Positions 28,508-37,770 are shown, counted from the first letter of the stretch. The stretch: DNA of 64,000 nucleotides from Microcoleus vaginatus HSN003 (GCF_022701255.1 NZ_CP031705.1:868001-932000); one strand, 5' to 3'. Translations and numbers: made by a program. The notes: generated by a model from the letters alone, not told the origin.

Positions 28508-28546
28508 GGTGGGCAGTTTTCGATCCTAAAAGGAGGTGAAATAAGT

Positions 28547-29293
28547 ATGGGCAAAACTTTAGCAGTAAAAAATGAGATTATTGCAGACCTCAAGCAAACC
28601 TTGAGCGAATCTCAACTGGCGATCGTGATCGACTACACGGGCTTAACTGTTGCTGAAATCACAGATTTGCGTCGGCGTTTGCGTCCGAAAGGCAGCAGTT
28701 GCCAAGTGGCAAAAAACACGCTGATGCGAATTGCGGTTGAAGGCAACGAAACCTGGCAGCCGATACAAGAATTGCTAACAGGTACGTCGGCGTTTCTGTT
28801 CGTGCAAGAAGATATTGGCGGCGCGATTAAAGCTTACCAAGAATTCCAAAAAGTCTCTAAGAAGACTGAACTTCGCGGCGGCGTGATGGAAGGACGGGTG
28901 CTGAAAGAAGCTGATGTTAAAGCATTAGCTGATCTGCCGTCGAAAGAACAACTCATGGCTCAAATTGCTGGCGCTCTCAATGGTGTCGCAACCAAGTTGG
29001 CTGTGGGTATCAATCAAGTTCCTACTTCGATCGCTCGCGGTCTTAAAGCTTATGCTGAAAAAGACGGCGATTCCGCAGCATTAGAAGCAGAAGCACCAGC
29101 AGAAGCTCAAGCAGAAGCACCAGCACAACCTGAAGCAGAAGCACCAGCACAACCTGAAGCAGAAGCACCAGCACAACCTGAAGCAGAAGCACCAGCAGAA
29201 GCTCAAGCAGAAGCACCAGCAGAAGCTCAAGCAGAAGCACCAGCAGAAGCTCAAGCAGAAGCACCAGCACAACCTGAAGGCACATCTGCGTAA
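28547..29293 (+). CDS. rplJ: 50S ribosomal protein L10 with repetitive acidic tail
   Basis: 248 residues against the usual 165-190. Residues 1-178 are normal L10 (MGKTLAVKNEIIADLKQTL, VAKNTLMRIAVEGNE, DLPSKEQLMAQIAG) and carry the L7/L12-binding helix. From about residue 182 the tail is eight 8-residue units, EAPAEAQA or EAPAQPEA, coded by 24-bp DNA repeats (29090-29281), ending GTSA. The tail is acidic, Ala/Pro-rich and probably disordered. A strong ribosome site AAAAGGAGGTG precedes the start. Core function should be unaffected. Confidence 0.96.
   Translation: MGKTLAVKNEIIADLKQTLSESQLAIVIDYTGLTVAEITDLRRRLRPKGSSCQVAKNTLMRIAVEGNETWQPIQELLTGTSAFLFVQEDIGGAIKAYQEFQKVSKKTELRGGVMEGRVLKEADVKALADLPSKEQLMAQIAGALNGVATKLAVGINQVPTSIARGLKAYAEKDGDSAALEAEAPAEAQAEAPAQPEAEAPAQPEAEAPAQPEAEAPAEAQAEAPAEAQAEAPAEAQAEAPAQPEGTSA
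29090..29281 (+). repeat. 24-bp coding tandem repeat in rplJ
   Basis: Eight contiguous 24-bp units, each GAAGCACCAGCA plus GAAGCTCAAGCA or CAACCTGAAGCA. The two variants are interleaved in a pattern of unit duplication. Unit number is always in frame. Confidence 0.9.
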
Positions 29294-29423
29294 GTCATTA
29301 GTAATTAGTCACGAGTCAAGAGTCGTTAGTTTTGAGAAACAAACTCATGACTGGAGACAAGAAACTCATAATTAATGAGCAATCCACAATCCACAATCCA
29401 CAATCGAACTAGGAGTTCCAAAA

Positions 29424-29816
29424 ATGTCTACTGCAACTGATGAAATCTTGGACAAACTTAAGTCTTTGACTTTGCTCGAAGCATCTGAATTGGTCAAACA
29501 AATTGAAGAAGCTTTCGGCGTTAGCGCTGCTGCTCCTGTAGGCGGCATGATGATGATGCCTGGTATGGGTGGTGGTGCAGCTCCTGAACCAGTAGAAGAG
29601 CAAACCGAGTTTACTGTCATGCTCGAAGAAGTTCCTGCTGACAAGAAAATCGCAATTCTGAAGGAAGTCCGGGCGATTACCGGTCTGGGTCTGAAGGAAG
29701 CGAAAGACTTGGTAGAAGCCGCACCGAAGGCAGTTAAGGAAGCTATTGCTAAGGATGCTGCTGAAGACATGAAGAAACAGCTTGAAGCTGTGGGCGCAAA
29801 GATTTCTATCAAGTAG
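29424..29816 (+). CDS. rplL: 50S ribosomal protein L7/L12
   Basis: 130 residues. N-terminal dimerisation domain [20 protein letters not shown], then a Gly/Met-rich hinge ([12 protein letters not shown]), then the C-terminal factor-binding domain with [20 protein letters not shown]. Site AGGAG precedes the start. Last gene of the operon. Confidence 0.98.
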   Translation: MSTATDEILDKLKSLTLLEASELVKQIEEAFGVSAAAPVGGMMMMPGMGGGAAPEPVEEQTEFTVMLEEVPADKKIAILKEVRAITGLGLKEAKDLVEAAPKAVKEAIAKDAAEDMKKQLEAVGAKISIK

Positions 29817-29920
29817 TCAGAGAATGTAGTTGATATCAATTCCGGTGACACCGGAATGACTGTTGACTGTTGACTGTTGACTGTTGACTGTTGACTGTTG
29901 ACTGTTGACTATTTCCTAAA

Positions 29921-29966
29921 ATTAATCGCGCGATAGTTACATCTCTCGCGCGATTAATTATTTTTG
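29921..29966. terminator. Bidirectional terminator after rplL
   Basis: A perfect 13-bp stem, ATTAATCGCGCGA with its complement, 12-nt loop, followed by TATTTTTG on the plus strand. It lies between rplL and the convergent crtD-like gene and can serve both. Immediately before it (29858-29910) is a run of TTGACTG heptamers. Confidence 0.75.
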
Positions 29967-29995
29967 GGGTAGGGAAACGGCATTGCCGTGTCCTC

Positions 29996-31624
29996 TTAGA
30001 TTTTAGAGGCGGCCTCCATTTGTCGCACTACTGTTAAAGCAGAATAGGAAACACCGGCAGTACCTTCTCCGGGATGGGTGGAGTCACCTACTAACCACAA
30101 ATTTTTAATTGGTGTGCGGTTGGCAAATCCGAAGGGGCCGAAGGTTGGTATTCGCTGCCCGATGCCGCCTACAACGCCTCTATCTCTCGCTGTATAGCGG
30201 GCAAAGGTGCGGGGTGTGGCGGCTTCTTGGTGTACGATCGACTCTGGCGTCAAATTGAAATATTCGCTCAAACGGGCGATCGCCCCTGCGGTATATTTTT
30301 GCTTTAATCCTTCATAATCAACCGAATTCCACCACATTCGAGTATCAGTAAATGAGGAAGCGATAATTGTCGCCATTCCCTTCGGTGCTCGGCCATCACC
30401 CGGATGGCTAACAGAAACAAATAATGAATTATTCTCCCCAATCTCGCCGTCGTAATCGTAGAGAAACTGAAGGTGTCGCGGACAATTGGCCGGAATTGCG
30501 CTTTCATGCACTCCCAAATAGATGACAAATGCACCGGATGCGGGCGGCAATTTATCAACTCGATATTTGTAGCCGGCCATTTGATTGGGGAGTTTGTGTG
30601 TTGTCTCTGAAATCTCTGATTTAACCGATAAATTATCTGTTAAATTATCTGTTGAATTTCCGACAATCGGCTCGCTTGACAACAATTTTACTAGATTTTG
30701 CGCCGTCACGTTGGCAACAATGCGATCGGCAGTTTCTGTCCAAACTTCGCCGGTTTTTTGATTGCGAATCACTGTACCGGTGGCTTGGCCGTTGGCGGTG
30801 ACAATACTTTCAACTGTGTGTCGCAACAAAACTTTGCCGCCGTCTCGTTCGATCGCCTCTACAAGTCGATCGCTCAATAGCTGCATACTTCCTTCTAGAT
30901 GATACAATCCCTGCGGCGCTTGCGAAACTCCTAAAGCCGTCGCCGCGTAAAGTAGCGCCGTTTCTTCGGTATCAACTTGAGAATACAATTTTAACTGCAA
31001 ATCCAGAAAAGTTCTCAAGCGCAGATGGTCGCCCAACCCACAAAGCCGCAAAGCATCTCCCACTGTCATAAAAGTGAAAGGCAAAGTAATTAAAGTATCG
31101 GGGCGAACAGCTTGAATTAATTGCCAGAAATCCCATAAGTTTCTGGGCGGTAAAACTGGATCGCGCCCTTGAAAGTTCCAGCTAGCTTTGAACAATGCAG
31201 ACAATAATTGCCAAAAAGGTTGGCTTCCGGGAAACTGCCGCTGCCTTTCTTGCTGCCACTTTTGCGGATCTCGCCACACGCTAATCGGTGCGGTTTCTCC
31301 CGGCAAAAACACCGCACAAGCGGGATCGCATGGTGTGGCTGCGGGAAGTTCTATGTCTAATTCTGAGAAAATTCGGTGGTGAATGCCTCCGGGTTCCAAT
31401 CCTGCAACCTGCGTGGCGCCGACATCGAAGGTAAAGCCTTTGCGTTTGAAGGTGGAAGCGCATCCTCCGGGGACGATCGCCTGGTCTAAGACTAGCACTT
31501 TGTATCCTCTGCGGGCTAGCAGGGCTGCTGCTGTGAGCCCGCCGATGCCGCCTCCAATTACCGTGACGCGGCCCTTAGTGTCTGCTGCATTGGATTTGCC
31601 AAAAGAGGGAGGAGCGATCGTCAT
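29996..31624 (-). CDS. crtD: Carotenoid desaturase, CrtD-like (C-3',4')
   Basis: 542 residues. The N-terminal FAD-binding motif is VIGGGIGGLTAAALLARRGY, followed by PGGCASTFKRKGFTFDVGA and GLEPGGIHH, and the C-terminal FAD motif NLWLVGDSTHPGEGTAG. This is the phytoene desaturase/carotenoid isomerase family; wording around GGCAST and VAGLEPGGIHH best fits cyanobacterial CrtD, which desaturates the 3',4' bond in myxol glycoside synthesis. CrtH or CrtO relatives are alternatives. It probably acts at membranes. It is convergent with rplL. Confidence 0.75.
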   Translation of the reverse strand: MTIAPPSFGKSNAADTKGRVTVIGGGIGGLTAAALLARRGYKVLVLDQAIVPGGCASTFKRKGFTFDVGATQVAGLEPGGIHHRIFSELDIELPAATPCDPACAVFLPGETAPISVWRDPQKWQQERQRQFPGSQPFWQLLSALFKASWNFQGRDPVLPPRNLWDFWQLIQAVRPDTLITLPFTFMTVGDALRLCGLGDHLRLRTFLDLQLKLYSQVDTEETALLYAATALGVSQAPQGLYHLEGSMQLLSDRLVEAIERDGGKVLLRHTVESIVTANGQATGTVIRNQKTGEVWTETADRIVANVTAQNLVKLLSSEPIVGNSTDNLTDNLSVKSEISETTHKLPNQMAGYKYRVDKLPPASGAFVIYLGVHESAIPANCPRHLQFLYDYDGEIGENNSLFVSVSHPGDGRAPKGMATIIASSFTDTRMWWNSVDYEGLKQKYTAGAIARLSEYFNLTPESIVHQEAATPRTFARYTARDRGVVGGIGQRIPTFGPFGFANRTPIKNLWLVGDSTHPGEGTAGVSYSALTVVRQMEAASKI

Positions 31625-31889
31625 AATTTATTTTTTGTAATATTTCTTAACATTATTATCATATATTACAAAAAAAAGCTTCGACAGGTTTCAATCTGTC
31701 TATGAAGTGCGATGGATCTCGGACTGGGGAGGGTGAAGCATTTCGGCATAAAATAACACCTTGGAAACATGAATTGTCGCCCCTTGGCCTACGCCCTCCA
31801 TCTCGCGCGATCGCCGGAGATGATTTGTTGGAAATGTCTCTTGTACTTTTCATCTGCTATACTGAGCCGATGCACATATCGCTTGCATA
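31625..31889. other. Intergenic region before IS copy
   Basis: About 265 bp upstream of the crtD-like gene, so its promoter should be here (AT-rich 31630-31670). No gene seen. Confidence 0.4.
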
Positions 31890-33060
31890 TAGCCTTTCTC
31901 AAAAAGATGAGGTACAATAACAGCAGTGTGTAAACCAGTTAAAAATATTTGACGATGTAACTTGTCCGAACGCAAAATCTAGGGCTTTTCCTAATTCTTG
32001 ATAATTAGTAGTCTTGATAGAACGGAGAATGATTTTAAGTTTTGACCACAGATTTTCAATTGGTGAAAAATCTGGTGAATAAGGTGATAAGTATATTAAT
32101 TTTGCCCCTGTTTTTTCGATCGCTTTTTTCACTTCTTCTCCCAAGTGAATGGGACAATTATCCATCACTACACAAGCACCTTTCCAGAGTTTTGGCACAA
32201 GTTTTCTGATAATAAAAGCTTCAAATGTAATTGCATCAGTTCCGCCTATTAGATTAACCGATGTCAAAATCTCATTGACTGACCTTGCTCCAATTATTGA
32301 GACATTTTTGCCACGTTTAGTTGGTTTTGACCCCTTGGCTCTTTCACCTTTTTGCATACCTAGCATATAACCTAACCATTGCCAAATTAACTCCCGATTC
32401 GTCAATGAATATTAAGTCTTTCAAACTAATCTCTTTAATTGTTTTCCAGAACTCACATCGCAGGATTTGAACTCGCTCTGTCCCTTTCCCTGAAGGGAAG
32501 AGAGTTTTTTTTGACAGTAATGTCTAAGAGTTTTATCATTCTTCCTATTGTTGCTCTACTAACAGAAAATCCAATTCTCCCATAAAGTAAATAACGGAGT
32601 TCTTCAAGAGTTGCATCATTATTTCCTTCAATCAATTCCGCCAAGATGAGTAGTTGCTCCGCATTCAGTTTGCCTTTGACTCCACATCGGTCAGTTCTCG
32701 GAGTAATGTTTTTTGTTTCACGATATTGTTTAAGCAATTTTTGTACAAAACTCAGGGCTACAGAAAAACGCTTAGCTATTGCTTTTTGTGAAATGGGTTC
32801 AGTATGATAAGTATCAAGGATTTTTTGCCTAAAATCAATCGAATAAGCTTTCATTTTTAACAATGTATGAAGTTTGGTACAAGTAAACGTGTTGTGAGTC
32901 AAGCATCGTGTGCTTTCAAAAAAATGCTATTATGTGTGGTATCCCTTTCGCGTGGCTTTACTCAACCATGTAATTATAGTTCATTTGATCTTATCTTCTC
33001 TGTTTGACCCTCACGAGTGAGTGTCAGTAACATCATACCTCATCTTTCTGAGAAAGGCTA
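31890..33060 (-). mobile_element. IS630-family element, decayed copy
   Basis: 1171 bp. Ends are TAGCCTTTCTCAAAAAGATG and the complement of TAGCCTTTCTCAGAAAGATG, flanked by TA at 31888-31889 and 33061-33062. It belongs to the same group as the inner element at 21909-23057, in opposite orientation. Confidence 0.88.
31899..32854 (-). pseudogene. IS630 transposase, frameshifted
   Basis: Related to the transposase at 22093-23048, starting MKAYSIDFRQKILDTYH at 32854. Catalytic motifs remain (LIFIDE, VMDNCPIH, FSPIENLWS). The slippery run has 8 adenines instead of 9, so a -1 slip no longer reaches the second frame. A second indel, five A instead of four in the stretch near 32356 (CAAAAAGGTGAAAGAGCC), shifts the frame again. 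Making the full protein would need two separate frame changes, so the element is probably dead unless supplied in trans. A sequencing error at an A-run cannot be excluded. Confidence 0.75.
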
Positions 33061-33156
33061 TAGCTTCTCATAGCAAGCCCTTCCTTAGTAGAAGAAATCA
33101 TTTTACAAAATCGGGTGTATTGCAGCTTAATTATTTTTCAAATAAGGTTGAATCTA

Positions 33157-34080
33157 ATGAATTTGAATACTTGTGAAATTTGCGGCAATTCCCAAGATAA
33201 CATCGATTATAAAATCGAACCCATCCAAGAATTCCCAGGTTTAAGTAACCACCCATTTGACTATATTGAATGCAGTCAATGCGGTTGCTTGCAAATAATC
33301 AACATTCCCCAAGATTTGTCAAAATATTATTCATTTAACTATTACTCTTTACAAACTCCTAACCTTAAAGAAACCAAGGGCTTGTTTAGGTTTATGAAGC
33401 GTAAAAGAGCAGAACATCATCTGGGTAGAAAAAACTTTTTGGGAGCAATTTCATCGAAAATCTACCCAGTTCCTTATTATTTTGACTGGCTGACCAAGGT
33501 CAATGTGACATTGGAGTCGAAAATATTAGATGTTGGTTGCGGTACCGGGGATCTTCTGCTGCGTCTAGCCCAAGAAGGTTTTTTTAACCTTACAGGACTC
33601 GATCCTTTGATTGAAGGTGATATTTTATATAAAAATGGTGTCAAGATTCTTAAAAAAGAAATAGCCGACCTAGAAGATCAGTTTGATTTGATTATGCTGC
33701 ATCATTCTTTTGAGCATATACCCCAACCGAAGGAGGTTCTAAAAAATATATGGCGACTGCTTAAACACGATCGGTATGCTTTGATTAGAATTCCTGTCAC
33801 CTCAACTTATGCGTGGCGAGAATATGGGGTCAAATGGGGTCAAATTGAGCCTCCCATTCATTTGTTTTTACACACTCCGAAAAGTATGAAATTACTAGCA
33901 AATGAGGTGGGATTTCAAATAAAAGATATTGTGTTTGACTCGTGGGAGTTACAATTTCTATGCGGTAGACAGTTTTCTGATTTGTCCGCCCAGGAGCTTA
34001 AAGAATTTAAAGTAAAAGCTGAGGAATTAAATAAAAATAATGACGGCGATCAGGCTGCTTTTTATTTGTACAAACCGTGA
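33157..34080 (+). CDS. Class I SAM-dependent methyltransferase with Cys4 N terminus
   Basis: 307 residues from ATG 33157, favoured over 33115 because AAGG lies just upstream. Residues 5-45 contain CEICGN and CSQCGC, a zinc-ribbon pair as in sugar C-methyltransferase-type proteins. The SAM-binding motif ILDVGCGTGDLLLRL lies near residue 125, and LIMLHHSFEHIPQPKEVL is the post-III region of the Methyltransf_23 group. Substrate unknown; relatives often modify sugars or lipids in surface polysaccharide loci. It stands alone beside the decayed IS, and its AT-rich base use is unlike the ribosomal genes, suggesting transfer. Confidence 0.85.
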   Translation: MNLNTCEICGNSQDNIDYKIEPIQEFPGLSNHPFDYIECSQCGCLQIINIPQDLSKYYSFNYYSLQTPNLKETKGLFRFMKRKRAEHHLGRKNFLGAISSKIYPVPYYFDWLTKVNVTLESKILDVGCGTGDLLLRLAQEGFFNLTGLDPLIEGDILYKNGVKILKKEIADLEDQFDLIMLHHSFEHIPQPKEVLKNIWRLLKHDRYALIRIPVTSTYAWREYGVKWGQIEPPIHLFLHTPKSMKLLANEVGFQIKDIVFDSWELQFLCGRQFSDLSAQELKEFKVKAEELNKNNDGDQAAFYLYKP

Positions 34081-34128
34081 GATAATCGATCGCACGATCG
34101 CACGATCGATTTCTCTGCTGATTTAGAA

Positions 34129-35763
34129 TCAGGGACGCCGCCACTTGTTGAGATAAGCTTCGCCAATCCCAGCCACAGCCTGCATTTGAGCTAGCTGTTC
34201 CCGTAAAGCTTTGATAGTTCTTAGCTGTTCTTGAGACTGTTGCTGCAAAGCGTCGTAATTTCGCTGTATCGCCGCACTCTGGCTCAATTCATTTTCCAGA
34301 TGTTGCAACTTGGTCAGTTTAACTTGGAATTCGCCGATCGCACTTGACTTTTCTGCTAACTCGTGCTGCAAAGATTCGTAACTCGACTTCGACACCGTTT
34401 CCTGGAATTGGCTTTCGAGATTTTGCTTTTCGGTGGCGAATTGCTGCTGCAAAGATTCCAGAGCACTGGATTTTTCGGCGAGTTGCTGCTGCAAAGATTC
34501 CAGAGCACTGGATTTTTCCACGAGTTGCTGCTGCAAAGATTCCACAGCACTGGATTTTTCGGCTAGCTGCTGCTGAAACTCGTGTTCCCGGTGTTCTCTT
34601 TCGGCGAATTGCTGCTGCAAAGAAGCGATCGAACTTTCGCGTTCACTCAACTGCTGCTGTAAACTTTCGTAACTTGACTTGGCTACAGTTTCGGCTAATT
34701 GGCTTTCGAGATTTTGCTTTTCAGTAGCGAATTGCTGCTGCAAAGAAGCGATCGAACTTTCGCGTTCACTCAACTGCTGTTGTAAACTTTCGTAACTTGA
34801 CTTGGCTACAGTTTCGGCTAATTGGCTTTCGAGATTTTGCTTTTCAGTAGCGAATTGCTGCTGCAAAGAAGCGATCGAACTTTCGCGTTCACTCAACTGC
34901 TGCTGTAAACTTTCGTAACTCGACTTGGCTACAGTTTCGGCTAATTGGCTTTCGAGATTTTGCTTTTCGGTAGCGAATTGCTGCTGCAAAGAAGCGATCG
35001 AACTTTCGCGTTCACTCAACTGCTGCTGTAAACTTTCGTAACTTGACTTGGCTACAGTTTCGGCTAATTGGCTTTCGAGATTTTGCTTTTCGGTAGCGAA
35101 TTGCTGCTGCAAAGAAGCGATCGAACTTTCGCGTTCACTCAACTGCTGCTGTAAACTTTCGTAACTTGACTTGGCTACAGTTTCGGCTAATTGGCTTTCG
35201 AGATTTTGCTTTTCAGTAGCGAATTGCTGCTGCAAAGAAGCGATCGAACTTTCGCGTTCACTCAACTGCTGCTGTAAACTTTCGTAACTTGACTTCGCTA
35301 CAGTTTCGGCTAATGGGCTTTCGAGATTTTGCTTTTCCGTAGCTAATTGCTGCTGCAAAGAAGCGATCAAACTTTCGCGTTCACTCAACTGCTGCTGTAA
35401 ACTTTCGTAACTTTCTTGCAGCGGATTTGGCTTTACACTCACCGAGCCCGATAGAGTTTCTGCCGTTACAGCGTCATTAATTTCGCTTTCTTCGGCTGTT
35501 TCCCCTTGCAAGTCGGGGGGCTCTACCTGTGTTTCTTCACCTTTTTTCCAAGTGACAGTAACTTCCGTCTTGTCCTTAGAAATATCCAGAGCGCCTTGTG
35601 CCAAGCGTTCTAGGAGTTCCGACCTTGATATTCCGAGCTTGCGAGCGATCACATTTAATCGATCGGCACTAGAAGAAGTCAGCGAAAGTCCGACTTTGAC
35701 TTTACTTTCTGAATTGGAACTAACTACATTGCGATTTTTTTTGACCATTGGCATTTTCCTCAT
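34129..35763 (-). CDS. RHH DNA-binding / long coiled-coil repeat protein
   Basis: 544 residues. Residues about 20-65 (VKVGLSLTSSSADRLNVIA, then KLGISRSELLERLAQGAL) look like a ribbon-helix-helix DNA-binding domain. Then comes an acidic linker and about 400 residues of coiled coil. Seven 41-residue repeats (SYESLQQQLSERESSIASLQ plus QQFATEKQNLESQLAETVAK plus S) are nearly identical, followed by 14-residue units of the KSSALESLQQQLAE type. It may bind DNA and self-assemble, like partition or nucoid-organising proteins (inference). Starts at 35763, 35754 and 35748 are all possible; AGGAAA favours the last. No known family name recognised. Confidence 0.8.
   Translation of the reverse strand: MRKMPMVKKNRNVVSSNSESKVKVGLSLTSSSADRLNVIARKLGISRSELLERLAQGALDISKDKTEVTVTWKKGEETQVEPPDLQGETAEESEINDAVTAETLSGSVSVKPNPLQESYESLQQQLSERESLIASLQQQLATEKQNLESPLAETVAKSSYESLQQQLSERESSIASLQQQFATEKQNLESQLAETVAKSSYESLQQQLSERESSIASLQQQFATEKQNLESQLAETVAKSSYESLQQQLSERESSIASLQQQFATEKQNLESQLAETVAKSSYESLQQQLSERESSIASLQQQFATEKQNLESQLAETVAKSSYESLQQQLSERESSIASLQQQFATEKQNLESQLAETVAKSSYESLQQQLSERESSIASLQQQFAEREHREHEFQQQLAEKSSAVESLQQQLVEKSSALESLQQQLAEKSSALESLQQQFATEKQNLESQFQETVSKSSYESLQHELAEKSSAIGEFQVKLTKLQHLENELSQSAAIQRNYDALQQQSQEQLRTIKALREQLAQMQAVAGIGEAYLNKWRRP
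34600..35420 (-). repeat. 123-bp coding tandem repeat
   Basis: Seven copies with exact 123-bp spacing; GCGATCGAACTTTCGCGTTC begins at 34625, 34748, 34871, 34994, 35117 and 35240, with a variant at 35363. Copies differ at only a few bases, so recent unequal exchange or conversion is likely, and copy number may vary between strains. Confidence 0.92.
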
Positions 35764-35802
35764 GCCAACCTACACTTATTAGGGTAGTGGCTGAAGCTTC
35801 TA

Positions 35803-36600
35803 TTAAAATTTATTCTTGTTACTTACCAATTGTGCCAGCTTCCGTTCCCAATTGAACAAAAATCCTTGAATATACTCTTGCGTCCATTCCTCGCCGTAGA
35901 ACCGCTTAAACATTCCCTGGGCCGAGTTTTTGTCGGCACGATACCGCAGATAGCACAGTTGAGCTTGTCAGATACTATCTAACTTTGCGCCCGATGTCAC
36001 CGATTCGGCGCGATCGACCAAATCCAAATCACCCGCCACATAGTCTTTGAACGCTGCAAAAACCGGAGTTTCCACAACTTCCGTTTTTTGCAGCGAGTGC
36101 ACAGAAACGGCCACGAGAAAAACTGCTTCGCTTCCTCTGGAAAGTCGCCACGCCAGGGAAGGTGCGGTTGATGAGCTTGAAAAATATGTTTGATGCCCAG
36201 TACACTTAGCCTGGTAGTGAGCGTCGCCGCCAAACAGAGGCTGCATATCCAGAGCAATTAAAAGGCCACCCGGCAGCGTTACCAAATCCGCCCCAAAAAA
36301 CGGCAAATCAAAGTTAAGATGCGGGGATATCACAGAATAGAGAACTTGCAAGCTGCTGCCGTCTTGAACCTGAGCCACCCCAAACTGCTGCAAATTCGGG
36401 GATGCAAAAGCCTAACTGGTAGTTACGATTTCCTGACTTTGTTTTTTTCCTTTGCCGCCTGTAGCTTCCTTGATCTCAAACCCTTGTGGAATCTGGTAAT
36501 ACTGTAAGTCTAAGCGATTTTTCATCAGAGCGATCGCCACATCTAAAAAAGGCTGATAAAGAGTGATATCAATTTTAAATATTAGATTATACCTCTTCAA
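35803..36600 (-). pseudogene. pebB: Bilin reductase (PebB-like) pseudogene
   Basis: Reads as a ferredoxin-dependent bilin reductase: [19 protein letters not shown], then LPFFGADLVTLPGG with LIALDMQPLF, HLPWRGDFPEEAKQFF in another frame, FAAFKDY, and the family's C-terminal [20 protein letters not shown]. The reading is broken by TAG (near 36414) where Tyr is usual, by two compensating frameshifts around the HLPW segment, and by TGA (near 35967) before [12 protein letters not shown]. PebB reduces dihydrobiliverdin to phycoerythrobilin. PebB is preferred over PebA from remembered motifs. A HEAT-repeat gene lies nearby, as often near bilin genes. Confidence 0.75.
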
Positions 36601-37113
36601 TCAACAGGTTTTTAGTAACCAAGAAAGTTTTTTACCTGTCTATTTTAGATTGGAGATTTGAGATTTTACATACTCAATCGAAAGGTGTTTAATCGGTACT
36701 GCTAAACGGGTTTTATTAAAAAATATATGTAAAATTAGTGGTCATCGCGAGTTCCTGGTTACAGCTAAAGGCACAGCATCTTCAAAGAAAAATTTCTCAA
36801 GAAATTTCTCAGCCAATTCGTGACCGGAATAACTGCTAAACAATCCCGAAGCCGGCTCTGTTTCTGCACTGTATCCGTAACATTGATAAATTGGGGATGG
36901 GCAGCGCGATCGGGCTAATCGGGGGACGGGTTTAAGAGTTTAAGGGCAGCTACCAATGTCTACTCGATCTTGTAATATCGTTTCCGGTTGGATCGGAATA
37001 ATAAAATCGAGTCAACAGTTAACACTCAACCATTCAGTTTTTCGACCCGCCCGTCAACAGTCAACAGTCAACAATCATCAGGAGTGCAAGCGGAATTGAT
37101 ATAAGCCCTTGTT
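36601..37113. other. Intergenic region with MITE
   Basis: About 510 bp. Besides the MITE copy at 36974-37103 there is a short GCGATCGGGC site near 36907. No gene supported. Confidence 0.5.
36974..37103. mobile_element. MITE-like element, copy 2
   Basis: About 130 bp, nearly identical to 2500-2635, with ends ATATCGTTTCCGGTTG and GCGGAATTGATAT and an internal AGTCAAC heptamer run that is two units shorter. A half-copy of the end sequence occurs at 29832-29855. Confidence 0.6.
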
Positions 37114-37770
37114 TTACAGCGAAGCTTCCAAAGTCGCACCTGCAACCCGATGATCTCGATCTTTTGCCAAATAGGTCACAGCAGCGCGAGCTTGAGGATT
37201 GTCAAATTTGCTCAGCGCGCGAGCAACTCGCAGCCGAATTCCCCAGTTATCCGAACTTACTAGAGGTAATAATTGCTGCAATGCCTCTTCTTGCTTCTGG
37301 GTATTTGCCAGCAGACCAAATCCGTCAATTGCTGCTTCCTGAACTGGTACATCTTCGCCGCCAAGACCGATCGCACAAATTTCAAATACTGCATCAGGAC
37401 ACTGCATTTCATACAGCGGAGCCATGATACTGCGGCGGACGAGCCAATTGTCATCGCGGCGAAAAGCTTCGACTAAATGAGAAATTGCCTCGGTTCCGAA
37501 CCTTGACAAAGAGTTAGCGGCTTCTGCTCGCACGTTCGGATCGCGATCAAACTGCATCATTTTTAACAGCGCCGCAAAAGCTTCCGCAGTTTGAATCTGC
37601 CGCAATCCCATCGCCACGAACGATCGCACCATAAACTCGCGATCGTCCACTTTGCTCAGCAACATTGGTAGCGCCACCGCAGAATCGCACTTTCTCAGAG
37701 CCGTTACCCCCCGCAGTCTCTCTTGAGAATCCGAACTTTGCAGCGCTGCTTGGATTTCGCTAATTTCCAT
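37114..37770 (-). CDS. HEAT-repeat protein (PBS lyase-like)
   Basis: 218 residues made of about six HEAT-like helical repeats, e.g. RGVTALRKCDSAVALPMLL and DPNVRAEAANSLSRFG. Related cyanobacterial proteins (CpcE/F, CpeY/Z, NblB, IaiH types) act on bilin attachment or protein scaffolding. It lies near the bilin reductase pseudogene, but the exact role cannot be told. No signal peptide, so cytoplasmic. Confidence 0.8.
   Translation of the reverse strand: MEISEIQAALQSSDSQERLRGVTALRKCDSAVALPMLLSKVDDREFMVRSFVAMGLRQIQTAEAFAALLKMMQFDRDPNVRAEAANSLSRFGTEAISHLVEAFRRDDNWLVRRSIMAPLYEMQCPDAVFEICAIGLGGEDVPVQEAAIDGFGLLANTQKQEEALQQLLPLVSSDNWGIRLRVARALSKFDNPQARAAVTYLAKDRDHRVAGATLEASL

Noticed and set aside
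29043-29285. Leu/Val-rich minus-strand frame, resembling a membrane peptide
   Set aside because: It is the complement of the 24-bp repeat in rplJ; composition is a by-product of the repeat.
29858-29910. CRISPR or origin iterons in the TTGACTG run
   Set aside because: Units are contiguous heptamers without spacers and recur in many gaps, as cyanobacterial STRRs do.
34600-35420. CRISPR-like regular spacing
   Set aside because: The 123-bp period is coding and has no unique spacers; units are contiguous protein repeats.
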